This document shows positions 46,162 to 57,151 of a DNA stretch of 64,000 nucleotides, in pieces. The DNA comes from Allacma fusca (lineage: Eukaryota; Arthropoda; Collembola; Symphypleona; Sminthuridae). Every line of letters begins with the position of its first letter. The first letter of the stretch is position 1. The stretch covers positions 6,863,001-6,927,000 of the forward strand of contig OX359245.1 of the NCBI GenBank assembly GCA_947179485.1, read 5' to 3'. The translations under genes and the position numbers were made by a program. The notes under the pieces are model-generated. The model had not been told where the DNA came from. It made no database searches and saw only the letters and a list, made by a program, of their open reading frames with translations.

Positions 46162-47465
46162 TATAGCTCCTTATCGAGTTCGAGTATACCGGCGAGTATC
46201 GAGTTCGAGTCGAGTACGGTCAAATTTTTGTGAATACTCGATACTTGAAATGGATTTCGAGTACGGGTAACGATTTTTCACATACTTACGAGTACGAGTA
46301 TCAAACGAGTACGAGTCCAATAAAAATACTCATAAGGGTTATCGAGTTCGAGTTCGAGTACCACATGCTCAATATACGAGTACGCGTACACGTGCACACA
46401 AGTGTTGCAAACTTTTGAATTTCCCGTGTTCGGATATATTCCCTCCGACACAATCCCTCGGGTTATATTCCCTCGAACACATTCCCTCCGAACATATTCC
46501 CTCCTTGAGAGGAGATATTCCCTCGGACCGTTTGTATAAACACCCAATAAATTTACGCTCACTATGGAAACAAAATTTAACAATCCTCAAATAATTAAGT
46601 ACAGTTGGAATTGTCCAAATTCCTTTTTAAAAAGAAGCTACAGCAAGTGAAATCTCAGGCCTCATAATATCTACAAGTATAGCTACATAATTACTCTTGA
46701 ATAAAATAATGAAGATTGAACTGATTGCACCAACCAATGACCAAACTAATGACCAGACAATTCAAGTTGCTGTAACGCATGGTTTCGCATTTGTTAATAG
46801 CATTTCCGTAAAAAATCATCTACTTTGATGATGAGTTCTAGACGCGAGTTTTTGTCAACGAATTGTTACTATGCCAACTGGCGTATAAGTTATTTGTTGA
46901 GCCGAGTCACCATACGATCCGCATTTCGTTTGCTTTGCTGGCATAGTGACGAACACTTCTGCATATGTGAGTGGCAAATATTTGTGCGAGGGATTATTTC
47001 CAAGCAGGGAGGGGTTGTGGTCGGAGGGAATATATCCGGAGGGAATATAACCGGAGGGATTGTGTCGGAGGGAATATATCCTAACTCCGAATTTCCAGTA
47101 AAGAGACGAAGGCGCTAATATGAAATTATCGCAAAAAATCGTTGTATCCACCAGTCACGACTCTAAATCTAAAACAAATCACTGTTCAATTGTGGTCTTG
47201 TTATTATTAAATACTCGAGTATGAAGACTCGAGTCACGGCCCGAGTACGAGTACGTGATTTCGGTATTTACAGTTCCGTACTCGCGAGTATGAAACAAGT
47301 TCGGGTTCTGAACTGGAACTCGGTCGCTTATTTCAAGTATTTTCCTGAGTACTCGTATATGTGGCGAGTACGAGTACCTTGGATTGGAGTCCATACTCGA
47401 TGCTTCGATTTCGAGTACGAGTTCGAGTACGGTTCCGCAAGGTAATCACACAATAAGGAGCTATA
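46162..47465. mobile_element. hAT-type element with TATAGCTCCTTAT ends, 1,304 bp
   Basis: Thirteen-bp inverted ends TATAGCTCCTTAT and a perfect 8-bp duplication GTGGCAGC (46,154-46,161 and 47,466-47,473). Both subterminal regions are dense in CGAGTACGAGT and GAGTTCGAGT repeats. The middle is taken up by another insertion at 46,425-47,088. No transposase is present. Confidence 0.92.
46425..47088. mobile_element. Nested hAT-type element with ATATTCCCTCCG iterons, 664 bp
   Basis: Ends CGTGTTCGGATATATTCCCT and, as reverse complement, GGAGTTAGGATATATTCCCT, with a longer inner match through ACACAATCCCTC. Perfect 8-bp duplication GAATTTCC at 46,417-46,424 and 47,089-47,096. Four to five TATTCCCTCCG-type words flank each end in inverted arrangement. 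No coding capacity. Confidence 0.9.
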
Positions 47466-47473
47466 GTGGCAGC

Positions 47474-48400
47474 TAAGGCTTTCTCACGGGATTAATTACT
47501 ACGACAGAACTAACGCTAACCGACCACATGGGTCTTGGACTATTGTCACCCAAATATAGTTTTCAGATGCAAAACATTTCAGAAATTTTGAGATAAAAAA
47601 TCAAATTTGCGTAAAAATCTGATTTAACCACTGAAATGAATTCGACGGTCACCGGTCACTGAGACCGTCTTATTTCCAAATTTAATCACTTAGATTTTAG
47701 GTCACTGTAAAGACAGATGTGAAACAAAATTGACGTATATTTGGAATGTCATCCTTTTAGTTCATTCTATTCTATACAGAAAATTTGCTTCAGAAACTAT
47801 AAACTAAGTAAATTACAATTTAATCTGAGTTGCAAGAGGCAGGGGGCGTGTCCATATTTATTTCCTACTCTTACATGAATATGGACTTAGTTATCCCATA
47901 GCCTAGCTGAAACTATAGTTGGGACATTTTAGCAAAAGAATTTGAAAGTGTTGAACAATAAAATTCTAAAAAAATATTTCAAGGAAATTTGACAATTTAA
48001 TGAAGCAGGGATGTTCAAACTTACTGTGGCAATGTTAATGTAACAGATATACCTCTGGGTGGAAACCTTTTGAAATTACAGGCGTTCAAAAGAAACATAA
48101 ACTTCGATTTTAAGTTTTATTAAAACAAATTATGAAAACTATTTGAATAATTCTTCCAGCAGTCGACATACGTATAGTGATAAAAACATCCAAAAATTAA
48201 ATTCCTGCGGGATTTTTGCTCAACCCGTCAAATACAATGTTGATTTTTACCTATGAAAAAACTTACATGGCTACAGACGACGAAGATTTATACAATTGGA
48301 CTAAATCCGTCCGACCACTATTTACGATGGTGGCTTACTTTCATTGGGACTAATAATAATAAATATTTTTTATATAATTTTCTATGAAGCGATTATCAAG
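47474..48400. repeat. Q-like repeat fragment
   Basis: 47,700-47,950 resembles block Q near 12,710-12,950 (shared TAAACTAAGTAAATTA and AATTTAATCTG words). The rest shows AT-rich DNA with no gene. It lies between the hAT element and block P''. Confidence 0.5.
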
Positions 48401-51400
48401 ATTATATTTTTTAGAAAGGAAAGTTACGTCTTTGTTTTTCATAATTTGAAATTTGACAGAAAAAAGACAACGTTGGAATTGCAAATTTTCCAGAAAATCC
48501 TGAAAACGTTCCCCACTTCCCCAAAAAAAAAACAAATTCCTAAACACACTAAATATAATTCCCCAGATTTAAAATCCCTTACCATGGTACCCCTTTTAAA
48601 TTAATGGGCGGTTAACCGACGAAACAGTTACAAGGTTGCACCGCTCACATAGCAACACTTTTTTTTGAAAATGTATTGTTAGAGATTTTCTAGCGTACAA
48701 TTAAACTGAATTTACTAAATTCAAAAGTCTCGATATTTCTCACATAGTAACTTCCTACCTTCATGTGTGACTTCGTGAGCCATTGAAAATAGCTGGAGTG
48801 GCGTTACACCTCAAATATTTTAAGGATCTTCTAGAAATTCTCAATTACCTTGTATATATATTATTTGAAAGTAATAGTGTTCCTGAATAAAAGCCATTCG
48901 AAATTTAAGGTGTTCAGAATAAGCAAACAATTTTTAAAGAATTAATTAATTTTTAAAAAGAGTACTTTTTAGGACAATATGAAAAGTTGCTTCCAGCAGC
49001 TCATATATAATTACACAATCTATCAAGATCACATCAAAATTTTTATGCTGCTGAATTTTTTAGAAACATTTTTTGCTTTCAGGAACTCTGTCCTCTGCCT
49101 CAGCCTGGTAATTGTGGAAATTCTCTGAAATGTAAACATAAGTGATGATCCTCATCAATACACGAACTTAACAGTTCCTTCAAAAATTCGGGTAACTTCA
49201 ATGGATTTGAAGAATTTCGAATAATGGAGATAAAAGGACGACCGTAAAAATTCCCTAAAATATTTTCCGAAAAGAAAGCGAAATAATACACGCTTACACT
49301 TAACAATGCATGACCATCGGTTTGGGATCTTATCGTTAGTTTAAGAATATTCAAGGATAGGTATTCTTGGTAATTATTATCGTAATAGCAACATGATTTT
49401 CATTGTATATTTGAATGTAGTCAAGGATCTTCTTACTCCTCCATCGACCACATCCAGTTTTTTATAATATAGGAAATTTGAATTTTTTTCGTCATTTTTT
49501 ATACGTACTAACTCAGTGACTGAAACATACATCGATCCAGAGACATTTCAAATGGCGTCTAAATTATTTCGGTTCTTATTCTTTGCCATTCTCTGCTACG
49601 TATTTTTGTTGCAGTATTCTATACACGGTATTTTGAAATTTTAGTAAAGATTACTTTTCAAGTTTGAACCTAAAGAGAAAATTGTAAAATTAATTTGAAA
49701 AATTAATTTTTAAAATTAATTTGAAAAATTAATTTGTAAAATAATATTTTCAGTTGAGCTACTTCCAATCATTTATTTTTTAAATAATGTGAAACAAACA
49801 AAATTTAGCAATAACGTGCAAATTAAGGTAAACATAATTTGTAAAATAATTTCGATTCTTTTTAGCGCTCTAGTACCTTAACCACTATTTACTTCAATAA
49901 CATTTCTATATATATATACAATATCCTGTGTGGCGTTTATGCTGGAATATTTCTAAAATATCAAACATACAATTTTAATTCACAATTTACTATCATACGA
50001 CAATAAATCCGCAGCATATTTTAATCTTACCAGATTTTGTGGAACTTCTTTATTTACTGTTGAATTTTCAAGCCCGTTGTAAAATAACCTAATTGTGTAA
50101 AACAACTTGTAAAAAAAGAACTCCATACCAAATTAATTTTTCCAAACATCCCTTACTAAGCGACCGCTGACTTGACAATTTTTTGAAGTGACGTGAAGGC
50201 TTTAATTTAATGAAAACACTTGATTCCCGTTAATAATTTTCCAGATTTGTCAATCATTCGCTGAATTAATTGGATTCAAATATGAATTGAATAATTTATT
50301 TTGTGGAATTTGCGAATTTATAGGGTGGTCATAATTGTAAGGAGAAGATGGCCAGCACTCGAACTAGCGTTGGTGCTCAGGAAGGAAATGTTAATACCCT
50401 GAAATATTAAACATGTGCATTTCTGATTTGTATCTACTAAACCTGAAAATTTGTTATACAAAGTGTGTAAAACCTACTACCCACAATAATTCATTTTCTG
50501 CTTTCTAAACTTAGTTGCACTGATAATACAGAGAAAGCTTGATAGACGGCGTGGAAGCTAATAGATTTTTTAAAATATTGTATTTCACTATCTCTATCTT
50601 AATTTTCAATCAACGCAAGCATTTCATGTACGAGTGTCCCAGTGTACTTGTAATAATTGCATATACTGTAAGATGCATAATTGAAAGTAATTTTAATACA
50701 CAATGTGAAATTCTCCACCCACTTCCCTTACGTTTCCATTAAAAATAACTAAAAAAACGCTGATTTACCTTAGTTGAATATCGTCTGCCCGGGTTATTAT
50801 TATTATTATTATTTTTATAATTTACTCAATTTTCTTCACCTTGAATCTGCTTCAATAATACGTTGGGGAAAACATTTAAATTTTTTGGAAGTAATACAGG
50901 ACTAAAAAATCAAAAACTTACTTAATTTTGGAAGCTTCCGTTGAATTGAATTTTTTTAGACACTCCATTTCATGATGTTAAAAGTCTTTACAATTTTTGA
51001 AGCGGCGTGAAAACTCAAATATTTTCTGCTTCTGCCATTACCACAAATTTGTCAATTACAGTTTGTAACTTTAATGTAACATACATCGGGTGGAAAGATT
51101 TTGAAATTCAAAGTGTATCGAAGAGTTTGAAACTTCCCATTGGACTCTGTTTAAAACGAAGATAACACACGATTTGAAGAATGACTTCCCAACAAAAACT
51201 GCGTGTACAAATTTTCAAATCAAACCAAGAATAAAATTTAGCCTGCATTTTTGTAGAGAAATGTAACTCCGGCAAAAAATTGTCAAAGTTGAAATTTGAA
51301 TTGAAAGGCTTCTCATAGGTAAATCCTGGAGTAAAAATATTGGCAGAACAATTTTAAGAGTATTCAAAATTTGTGCAGTGGGAGATGGAGTTTTTCATAG

Positions 51401-53349
51401 CTTAGATAGACATCACCAAAAATGCCAACACCAGTGAGAAACCAGACCAAAAATCTAACTACGATTTTTCTACAAAAGTCCTGGAAATTTGATTGCTTTG
51501 AAAAAACTTGAATGAAGGAGGCAGTGCTGAACGTTCGAAGAAAATTGCTTAAATAACCGACGGATAAAAGAAACGAATTGACAGTTTCTTGAAAATGTCA
51601 ACGATTACAAAAGTATTGCATCCCCAGTGGCGCCTCTTTGAGGTTACTGGTATTTAATCTCAATCTTCGCCCCTCTTCTACCAGATATTGTTGTTACAAT
51701 ATTCAAATCAGGGACCCCCATGGTATATAAAGACTTCTATGAGCCGATAGAAATTAAAATAAAATCGGGGGTAAAATAGAGGGGTCGGCATAGACTAGAA
51801 AAGCAATTGTTAATTTACATTAGATATTTAGATTTTTGAATTTGACGCCAAATTTAAATTTGCGGAACTTGACAAATGATCAGTGGCGGATTTTTCAGAT
51901 CTCACGCCAGTTTTGCGAGAATTTGGAATGTAAGCGATTATATTTGAAGCAAAATTGAAAATTCGAAAAATCCCAATTTTGTATCTTAACAAGGTCTCCT
52001 TGTGGTATCACAAAAAATTTATATACTGGCTTTCAAGCTCAATTGTTTAATTCGTTCCTTTTGCAAAGTAACTTTTTAAAATAACATTTATTGGGGAAAG
52101 TACAAGAATGTGTTTATTTACTCCTGTTACACAAATATGGGTTTAGTAGACACATTTTATTAATGTTATGTAATTGTTTAATTTGAATTTAATAAAATGC
52201 ATTAACCCAATGATCAAAATTTGCGTAATAATAGGAGAATCTGAGGTGTTGTGTCCATTCTTAAAATTTTAAATGTACGAATGAGGGTCAAAATGTAATA
52301 ATTTTTTTCATAATTTTTAAATTTCTGTAAGAATTAGTCTTCAAATTTGAACCTTTTTAACGAAAAAAAAATATCTGCGCCATTTTTCAATCGCCACATT
52401 ATGATACTCTGAGTTGGAGGCTTATTAAAATGGGATTATGAAGCCCTTCTCTCGTGATAGAACGAAAACTATTTAAAACGTCATTGAAGCCATTATTAAA
52501 AAAAATTATTCACTGCATCATTTTTTCTCACTTTTTTTGTTGATTTTAAATTAAGGTTTTATTCCAAATTTTGCATACAAACCTGTAACTTTCGTTTGAA
52601 AGGCTGAAACTAAAGTTCATTTCAAAAATATCTACTTACAAGAAAACATGACCCACAAAATATTTGGGATCGTCAGGACGTAGAATATAATGCATAAACG
52701 TTTCTCAAATTTACTTTATTGACTCGTGTTAGTTTCGAAATCACGGGAGTCCAAACTTGAAGGAAATCCGAACTCTTTTGGAGTCTCAACGTTTTGAATT
52801 ATTTATTTTCATAGAAAATTTGTTTGAGAAAATAATTTGAGGCTCGTTTACAGAAACGAAATAAATTCAGTGTGAGTGAAACTGGGGAAGACTCTAAGTA
52901 GGATGAGTTATGTATGTCAAGCACTAAAAACATAAAAATTTTGGCACTCAGGAAAGAAATATCAAATTGATCATAAAATTCTGACACGATTCCACTACGT
53001 CCCTTAGCTTACAATTAAAAGTTTTCAGACACCGAAATGACAATTACACAATTAAAAAAGACGCTTTCCTTGAATTAATATTGTTGGCCAGTGTTACCCT
53101 AATAATTGATAAATAACCCCACCCCCCTATAGCAACTAGTTAATTCATATTATCTAATATCAATCTCTACTCAAAGAAAACTTATTATTGATCATGTTAA
53201 TTGTGTATTTCCTGAGTAGCTAATTGGATATTGCGCGAACAATGTCGTGCATTGTCCTTAAAAATGTCTGATGTGGCGTGAAAGCTCAAATATTCCATTG
53301 TTGTCCTGTTATCAAATATTCGGTTAATTACTTCGTATTATTTTCCCGT
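48401..53349 (+). repeat. Ancient repeat block P'', second full copy
   Basis: Parallel to block P across its whole length but without the three insertions, so it acts as an empty-site reference. GGCGT boxes lie near 48,801, 49,553, 49,930, 50,549, 51,005 and 53,275. It ends in the CCCGTCACAGG word of a module, where the Polinton begins. No gene is recognised. Confidence 0.7.
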
Positions 53350-53355
53350 CACAGG

Positions 53356-53571
53356 AGTAGTAGCAAGAATGTCGATCTATCACATAATCAATAAAATCAA
53401 GGATATCTGAGGTTTTTTTTTGATTATGAGAAAGATCGGGTGCATGGGGTAGAGTGAGACGCGAACCCCTTGCGTGCTAAAGCCGGCTGATGAAAGGGGA
53501 TTCGTGTTGTTGATGGAGAGTGTGTAGGGTATTGGACGAATGGGGGAAATTGTGCTCATATTCATTTAGGT
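53356..53571. repeat. Polinton left terminal region
   Basis: Begins AGTAGTAGCAAG and precedes the first gene. It probably contains the left terminal inverted repeat, but its partner lies outside the window, so the repeat length cannot be set. A poly-T run lies near 53,413-53,421. Confidence 0.6.
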
Positions 53572-54327
53572 ATGGGTGCGACTCAGAGTGTTTCGGGAGC
53601 TGGGTCGGAGTGTGAAAACTTCAAGGGGTATAAAGATTGGTCTGAGTCTGGTAGTCAAATAGATTGGGAGAAAAATGAGGATGGAAGTTGGTATGTGTAT
53701 TGTTGTGTGGATCGAATATTTCCTTGTCGTTTATGCAAGGCGCGACAGGTGGGAAAGGTTGATGTGAAAATGTTGAGAGGGGAGTATGAGAGGCTAAAAT
53801 CGTTTTATGAGCCTGCGCGCTGGAAGAATATGAACGTTTCCCCTCTGGCGTTGGCTCGGGTGGGATTCTGGTATTTTGGAGAAACGGATAAGGTATGTAT
53901 GAATAAACGTTTTAACTTAGATTCGATGAATTGAGTTGAAAGAAGTTGAATTTCTAGGTCAGGTGTGTATTCTGTGGTGTGACTTTACGAAACTGGAAGG
54001 ATGGAGACGATCCTAGAAGGGAGCATAGGAAGTACTGGAATAGATGTCCCTTTCTGTGTGGACTCCCTGTGGGGAATTTGGCTATACGCGAGGGGAAGTG
54101 AGTAGGGTGTATTCAATAAATGTTGTATGCAAAGTGGAGATGGTTTAGGGGGAGTGGGCTGGCGGGTGAATTCGTTTACTGGGATCTGCCCGTTTGTTCC
54201 AAGGCTTTCAACGGGGGACCCTTGGCCATACAGAAAACCTGCGACAAGGCCAGATGAATCCGAATACGAATATGTACAGTTAAGTGAACGTATGCTTTAT
54301 ACTGGATTCAGCTGGGGGAAGATATAA
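53572..54327 (+). CDS. BIR-domain (IAP-like) protein, two or three exons
   Basis: Exon 1 is 53,572-53,892 (ATG, 107 codons) and exon 2 starts at 53,958 after a 65-bp GT...AG intron, in phase 0. Exon 1 carries the start of a BIR fold (RLKSF, then LARVGFWYFGETDK). Exon 2 supplies the zinc ligands C110, C113, H130 and C137 with canonical spacing C-x2-C-x16-H-x6-C. Exon 2 can end at TGA (54,099-54,101; 154 residues), or splice at a strong GTGAGT donor (54,098) to an AG at 54,202-54,203 and end at 54,325-54,327 (194 residues, acidic/Tyr-rich tail). No RING is visible. The N-terminus MGATQS could be myristoylated. BIR proteins of the IAP family bind caspases or their activators; such a role is inferred. 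Confidence 0.85.
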
Positions 54328-54688
54328 AGTTTGTCTATGAACGATTTTGGAGGAAGTGATTGTGCTTTGTTTTCTATGCAAGAAATATAGCAGTGTCTAA
54401 CGAGAATGTAATACGAATACAAATTTAATGGAAAAAAGTAAATTGATTTTAAAATGATGACATGGAAAAACCTGTCACGAGCATTGTGTAAAATAAGTAT
54501 AAAATGATGAAATAAACCATGAGTATTGTGTAAAAAAATATTAAACTGAATAAAGGAATTGTAAATAAATTTCCAGTCTTGATCGGTGGCATTATGCTGA
54601 AAACAAAATCATTCATTATAAGTCAAAAGTATATGTTGAAGTCCTGCAAAAAAACATGCATAAATCAATCATTACATGTTAATCATTT
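54328..54688. other. Intergenic spacer in the Polinton
   Basis: AT-rich spacer between the convergent ends of the BIR gene and the minus-strand gene. It contains AATAAA words (for example near 54,512 and 54,552) that could serve as polyadenylation signals for the plus-strand gene. Nothing else is recognised. Confidence 0.5.
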
Positions 54689-56972
54689 CTATGCCGAGTA
54701 TACGGAGTCGGAGGATTGAGATACTCCCGACTGAGATCTTAACTCAGAAGCCAGTGACTTCTGAAGTTTCTTTTTCTGGCGGTTCTTGGCATTTTTACGG
54801 GAGGTTCGGCTACTGCCGGAACCGCCCTGTCCAACTGATTGGTCTGAGGGTGTGCAAGTTGACAAAGAAATCGACTTTGTCTTTTCCTTACGCCGAGCAT
54901 TTTGCAATGCGCAGCTACTTTTGCCTGCGGATGAATCTAGTGCGCGTAGCGCTTTCTCCTTCTGTCTCCTTTTGAATTTCTTTACATATGCCTTGCTGTA
55001 TTTTTGGCCAGGAGGCAAAGGTGGAACCTGTATTATTATAATGTATTTTGTTTAACACTTTGCATCCCCTGGAAAAAAGAAGCTAAAATATAAAGCAATT
55101 ACCACCGAATGTTGTGAAGTGGTAGAAGACCCATTTTGGGCAGGAGACAAAGGCGAAACCTGTATAATGTATTTTGTTTAACACTGAGCATCCTCTGAAA
55201 ACAAAGCTGCTGAAATATAAATTTATTACCGCAGGATGTTCTGAAGCAGAATTAGACCCATTGAATGAATACATGGGTCCCACTGTAGAATCATTATTAT
55301 AATTTGCCGGCAATTGAGCATCATTCGCTGAATAATACGGGGCGTCAATTGCGGGATATGGTACGGCAAGCTCTGGTGCTACACCGAGTATTTGGTCAGG
55401 GTCCTATGAAACAGTGGGAATTTAGGAGAGAACAAATGAAGTATAAGAGGGATAAAAACAAACAAAGTGCTTACTGCAGGCTCTTCTCTGGTCACATAAC
55501 TCAGAGGCGGGCAAATTCTAGGAAACCCGCAATTCTGCAAGGATTGAAATTCACCTAGTGCAGCTCGGGCATCAGCATAGGACACAATTTTATCCAGTTT
55601 TTGTCCATGCACTCGTTGAATGGATTTTCGCATTTCGGACGAGCGCCTGCACTTGCACTCGGGAATTAAATCATCACAAGTAAACCATGACTATAAATCC
55701 AAATGATCATACATAAATAACAATACTGATTAAGTCATAGGAAATATAGTCTTTTTAGTGCGACTTATAATTACCAGATCCAGATAGCTGGATGCAAAGC
55801 TTGAAGATTTGGTCAGACCCAATGTGGTTTTGCAACACATGGGTCTAGTTATCAGTATTTGTCCAACACCTTGAAAGACAATGTAGAATCGAATACGAAG
55901 CATGAACAATGTGCGAAGGGTTAATAGAAACCGTTTCGACATCATCCATGCATCGCATTCTGTTGGATGAATTTGTTTTTTCCCAACAGTTCGAGGTGGA
56001 GGAAAGGCGCGCTCAATGTCAATCATTGCAACGCGAAGTAGTTGCAGTCGTTTGACATTGATCAGGCCATATCCAAAAACAATGTGAAGTTTATTGGGAT
56101 GGTTGTCAGTTCCAGTGACAATAAAGTCAATTTCGGGCCACACTAATATAATAATGATAATAAAAAATATTATTCGGGATTAAACTGGAATATAAATTAG
56201 TGACTTATATCAAATGTCACTTACACATCTCATTGTAATGAGATGGAGAAACGTAGTCCGCTGGTAAGTGTGTCAAAACACTACGCTGATGTCCAAACGT
56301 CTTAGACATCAGGAAGCTCATCCCTGATTCAATCCCGCACGGATTCAGTGGATGCATGTAATCAAGTCCTGACAAATACGACAGGTCACCTGGAGACGGA
56401 TCTTCAACGAGAGCCGCCTCCATATCGGTGCCTGTGCAAGACGAAATATGCACATCAAGGCAACCTAGTGTAGTGGAACTCGTAACAGCGGAAAACGAAC
56501 TCGCGGATTTGAGCTCCGAAGTGCTGTACGGTCCTTCCACTAATGAAAACAATTCAAATAATTTATATTACATATTTCGCATGGTACGTAATGATTCTTT
56601 GGATCGCAATACAAGTAATTTGTATGGAAATATAAAATTCGTACCATCACTAACTAAATTGAGTTTATCATAGTAGACTCCTTTGAAGTCAAGAGTCTTT
56701 TCTCCATATTCTTTGAATTGGAGGGTTTTGATGAACCTAGCGAACCGGTACTTCCGCAAAGATTTGATGGAAAAATTCCGATCCGTGAATTTTGACGTAT
56801 CAAACTTTTGACTTGTGTCTATCACAAGTGCGGGTACATCACCGCCCAACTCTCGGAACATATCTTCCTTCAGTTCGTTGAAGGTTTTTCCCCACTGTTC
56901 GGTGGTGGGTTTTTGAACAGGAAGCAGTACATTCTCAATTTTGAATCTACACAAAAACGCATTGACGTTCAT
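54689..56972 (-). CDS. Seven-exon Polinton gene of unknown function
   Basis: Seven exons on the minus strand join in frame through GT...AG introns: 56,972-56,645, 56,539-56,225, 56,142-55,775, 55,690-55,475, 55,403-55,230, 55,159-55,103 and 55,027-54,689. All phases agree and total 598 residues. A further upstream acceptor exists at 57,010, so a short leading exon is possible. I recognise no domain. Exons 1-4 are globular with a Cys cluster in exon 4 (TCDDLIPECKCRR). Exons 5-7 are Pro/Asn/Ser-rich, with exons 6 and 7 opening with related VSPLSPAQ and VPPLPPGQ segments. The C-terminus is Lys/Arg/Ser-rich (KKFKRRQKEK). The layout suggests a nuclear or nucleic-acid-binding protein, but that is a guess. 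Confidence 0.72.
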
Positions 56973-57060
56973 GTCAAAGAGTTTTTCCTGTTCCCAGAAG
57001 GTCCTGTAGCTGAAACAAAAAAAAATCAGAAAAATGTATTTTCATGTATTAAATAAAGTC

Positions 57061-57151
57061 ATAAGAAATTAAGAGGAAACGGTAAGTGTATATATATGAC
57101 ATATATGAACGTAAAATATGTTAGTATGCTAATGAAACTTATAGTGAGAGC
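57061..57151 (+). promoter_or_regulatory. Putative promoter of the capsid/integrase cluster
   Basis: The only sizeable gap before the plus-strand gene cluster, lying between divergent genes. It contains a TATA-like stretch TATATATATGACATATATG near 57,090-57,110. Its position makes it the likely start of the cluster transcript and possibly of the divergent minus-strand gene. Confidence 0.4.

Noticed and set aside
53380-53565. Minus-strand ORF in the Polinton terminal region
   Set aside because: Lies in the terminal region, with no domain and no sensible position for a gene.
54127-54327. Independent 66-codon gene after the BIR exons
   Set aside because: Its second half fits better as a third exon of the BIR gene, with matching phase and a strong GTGAGT donor.
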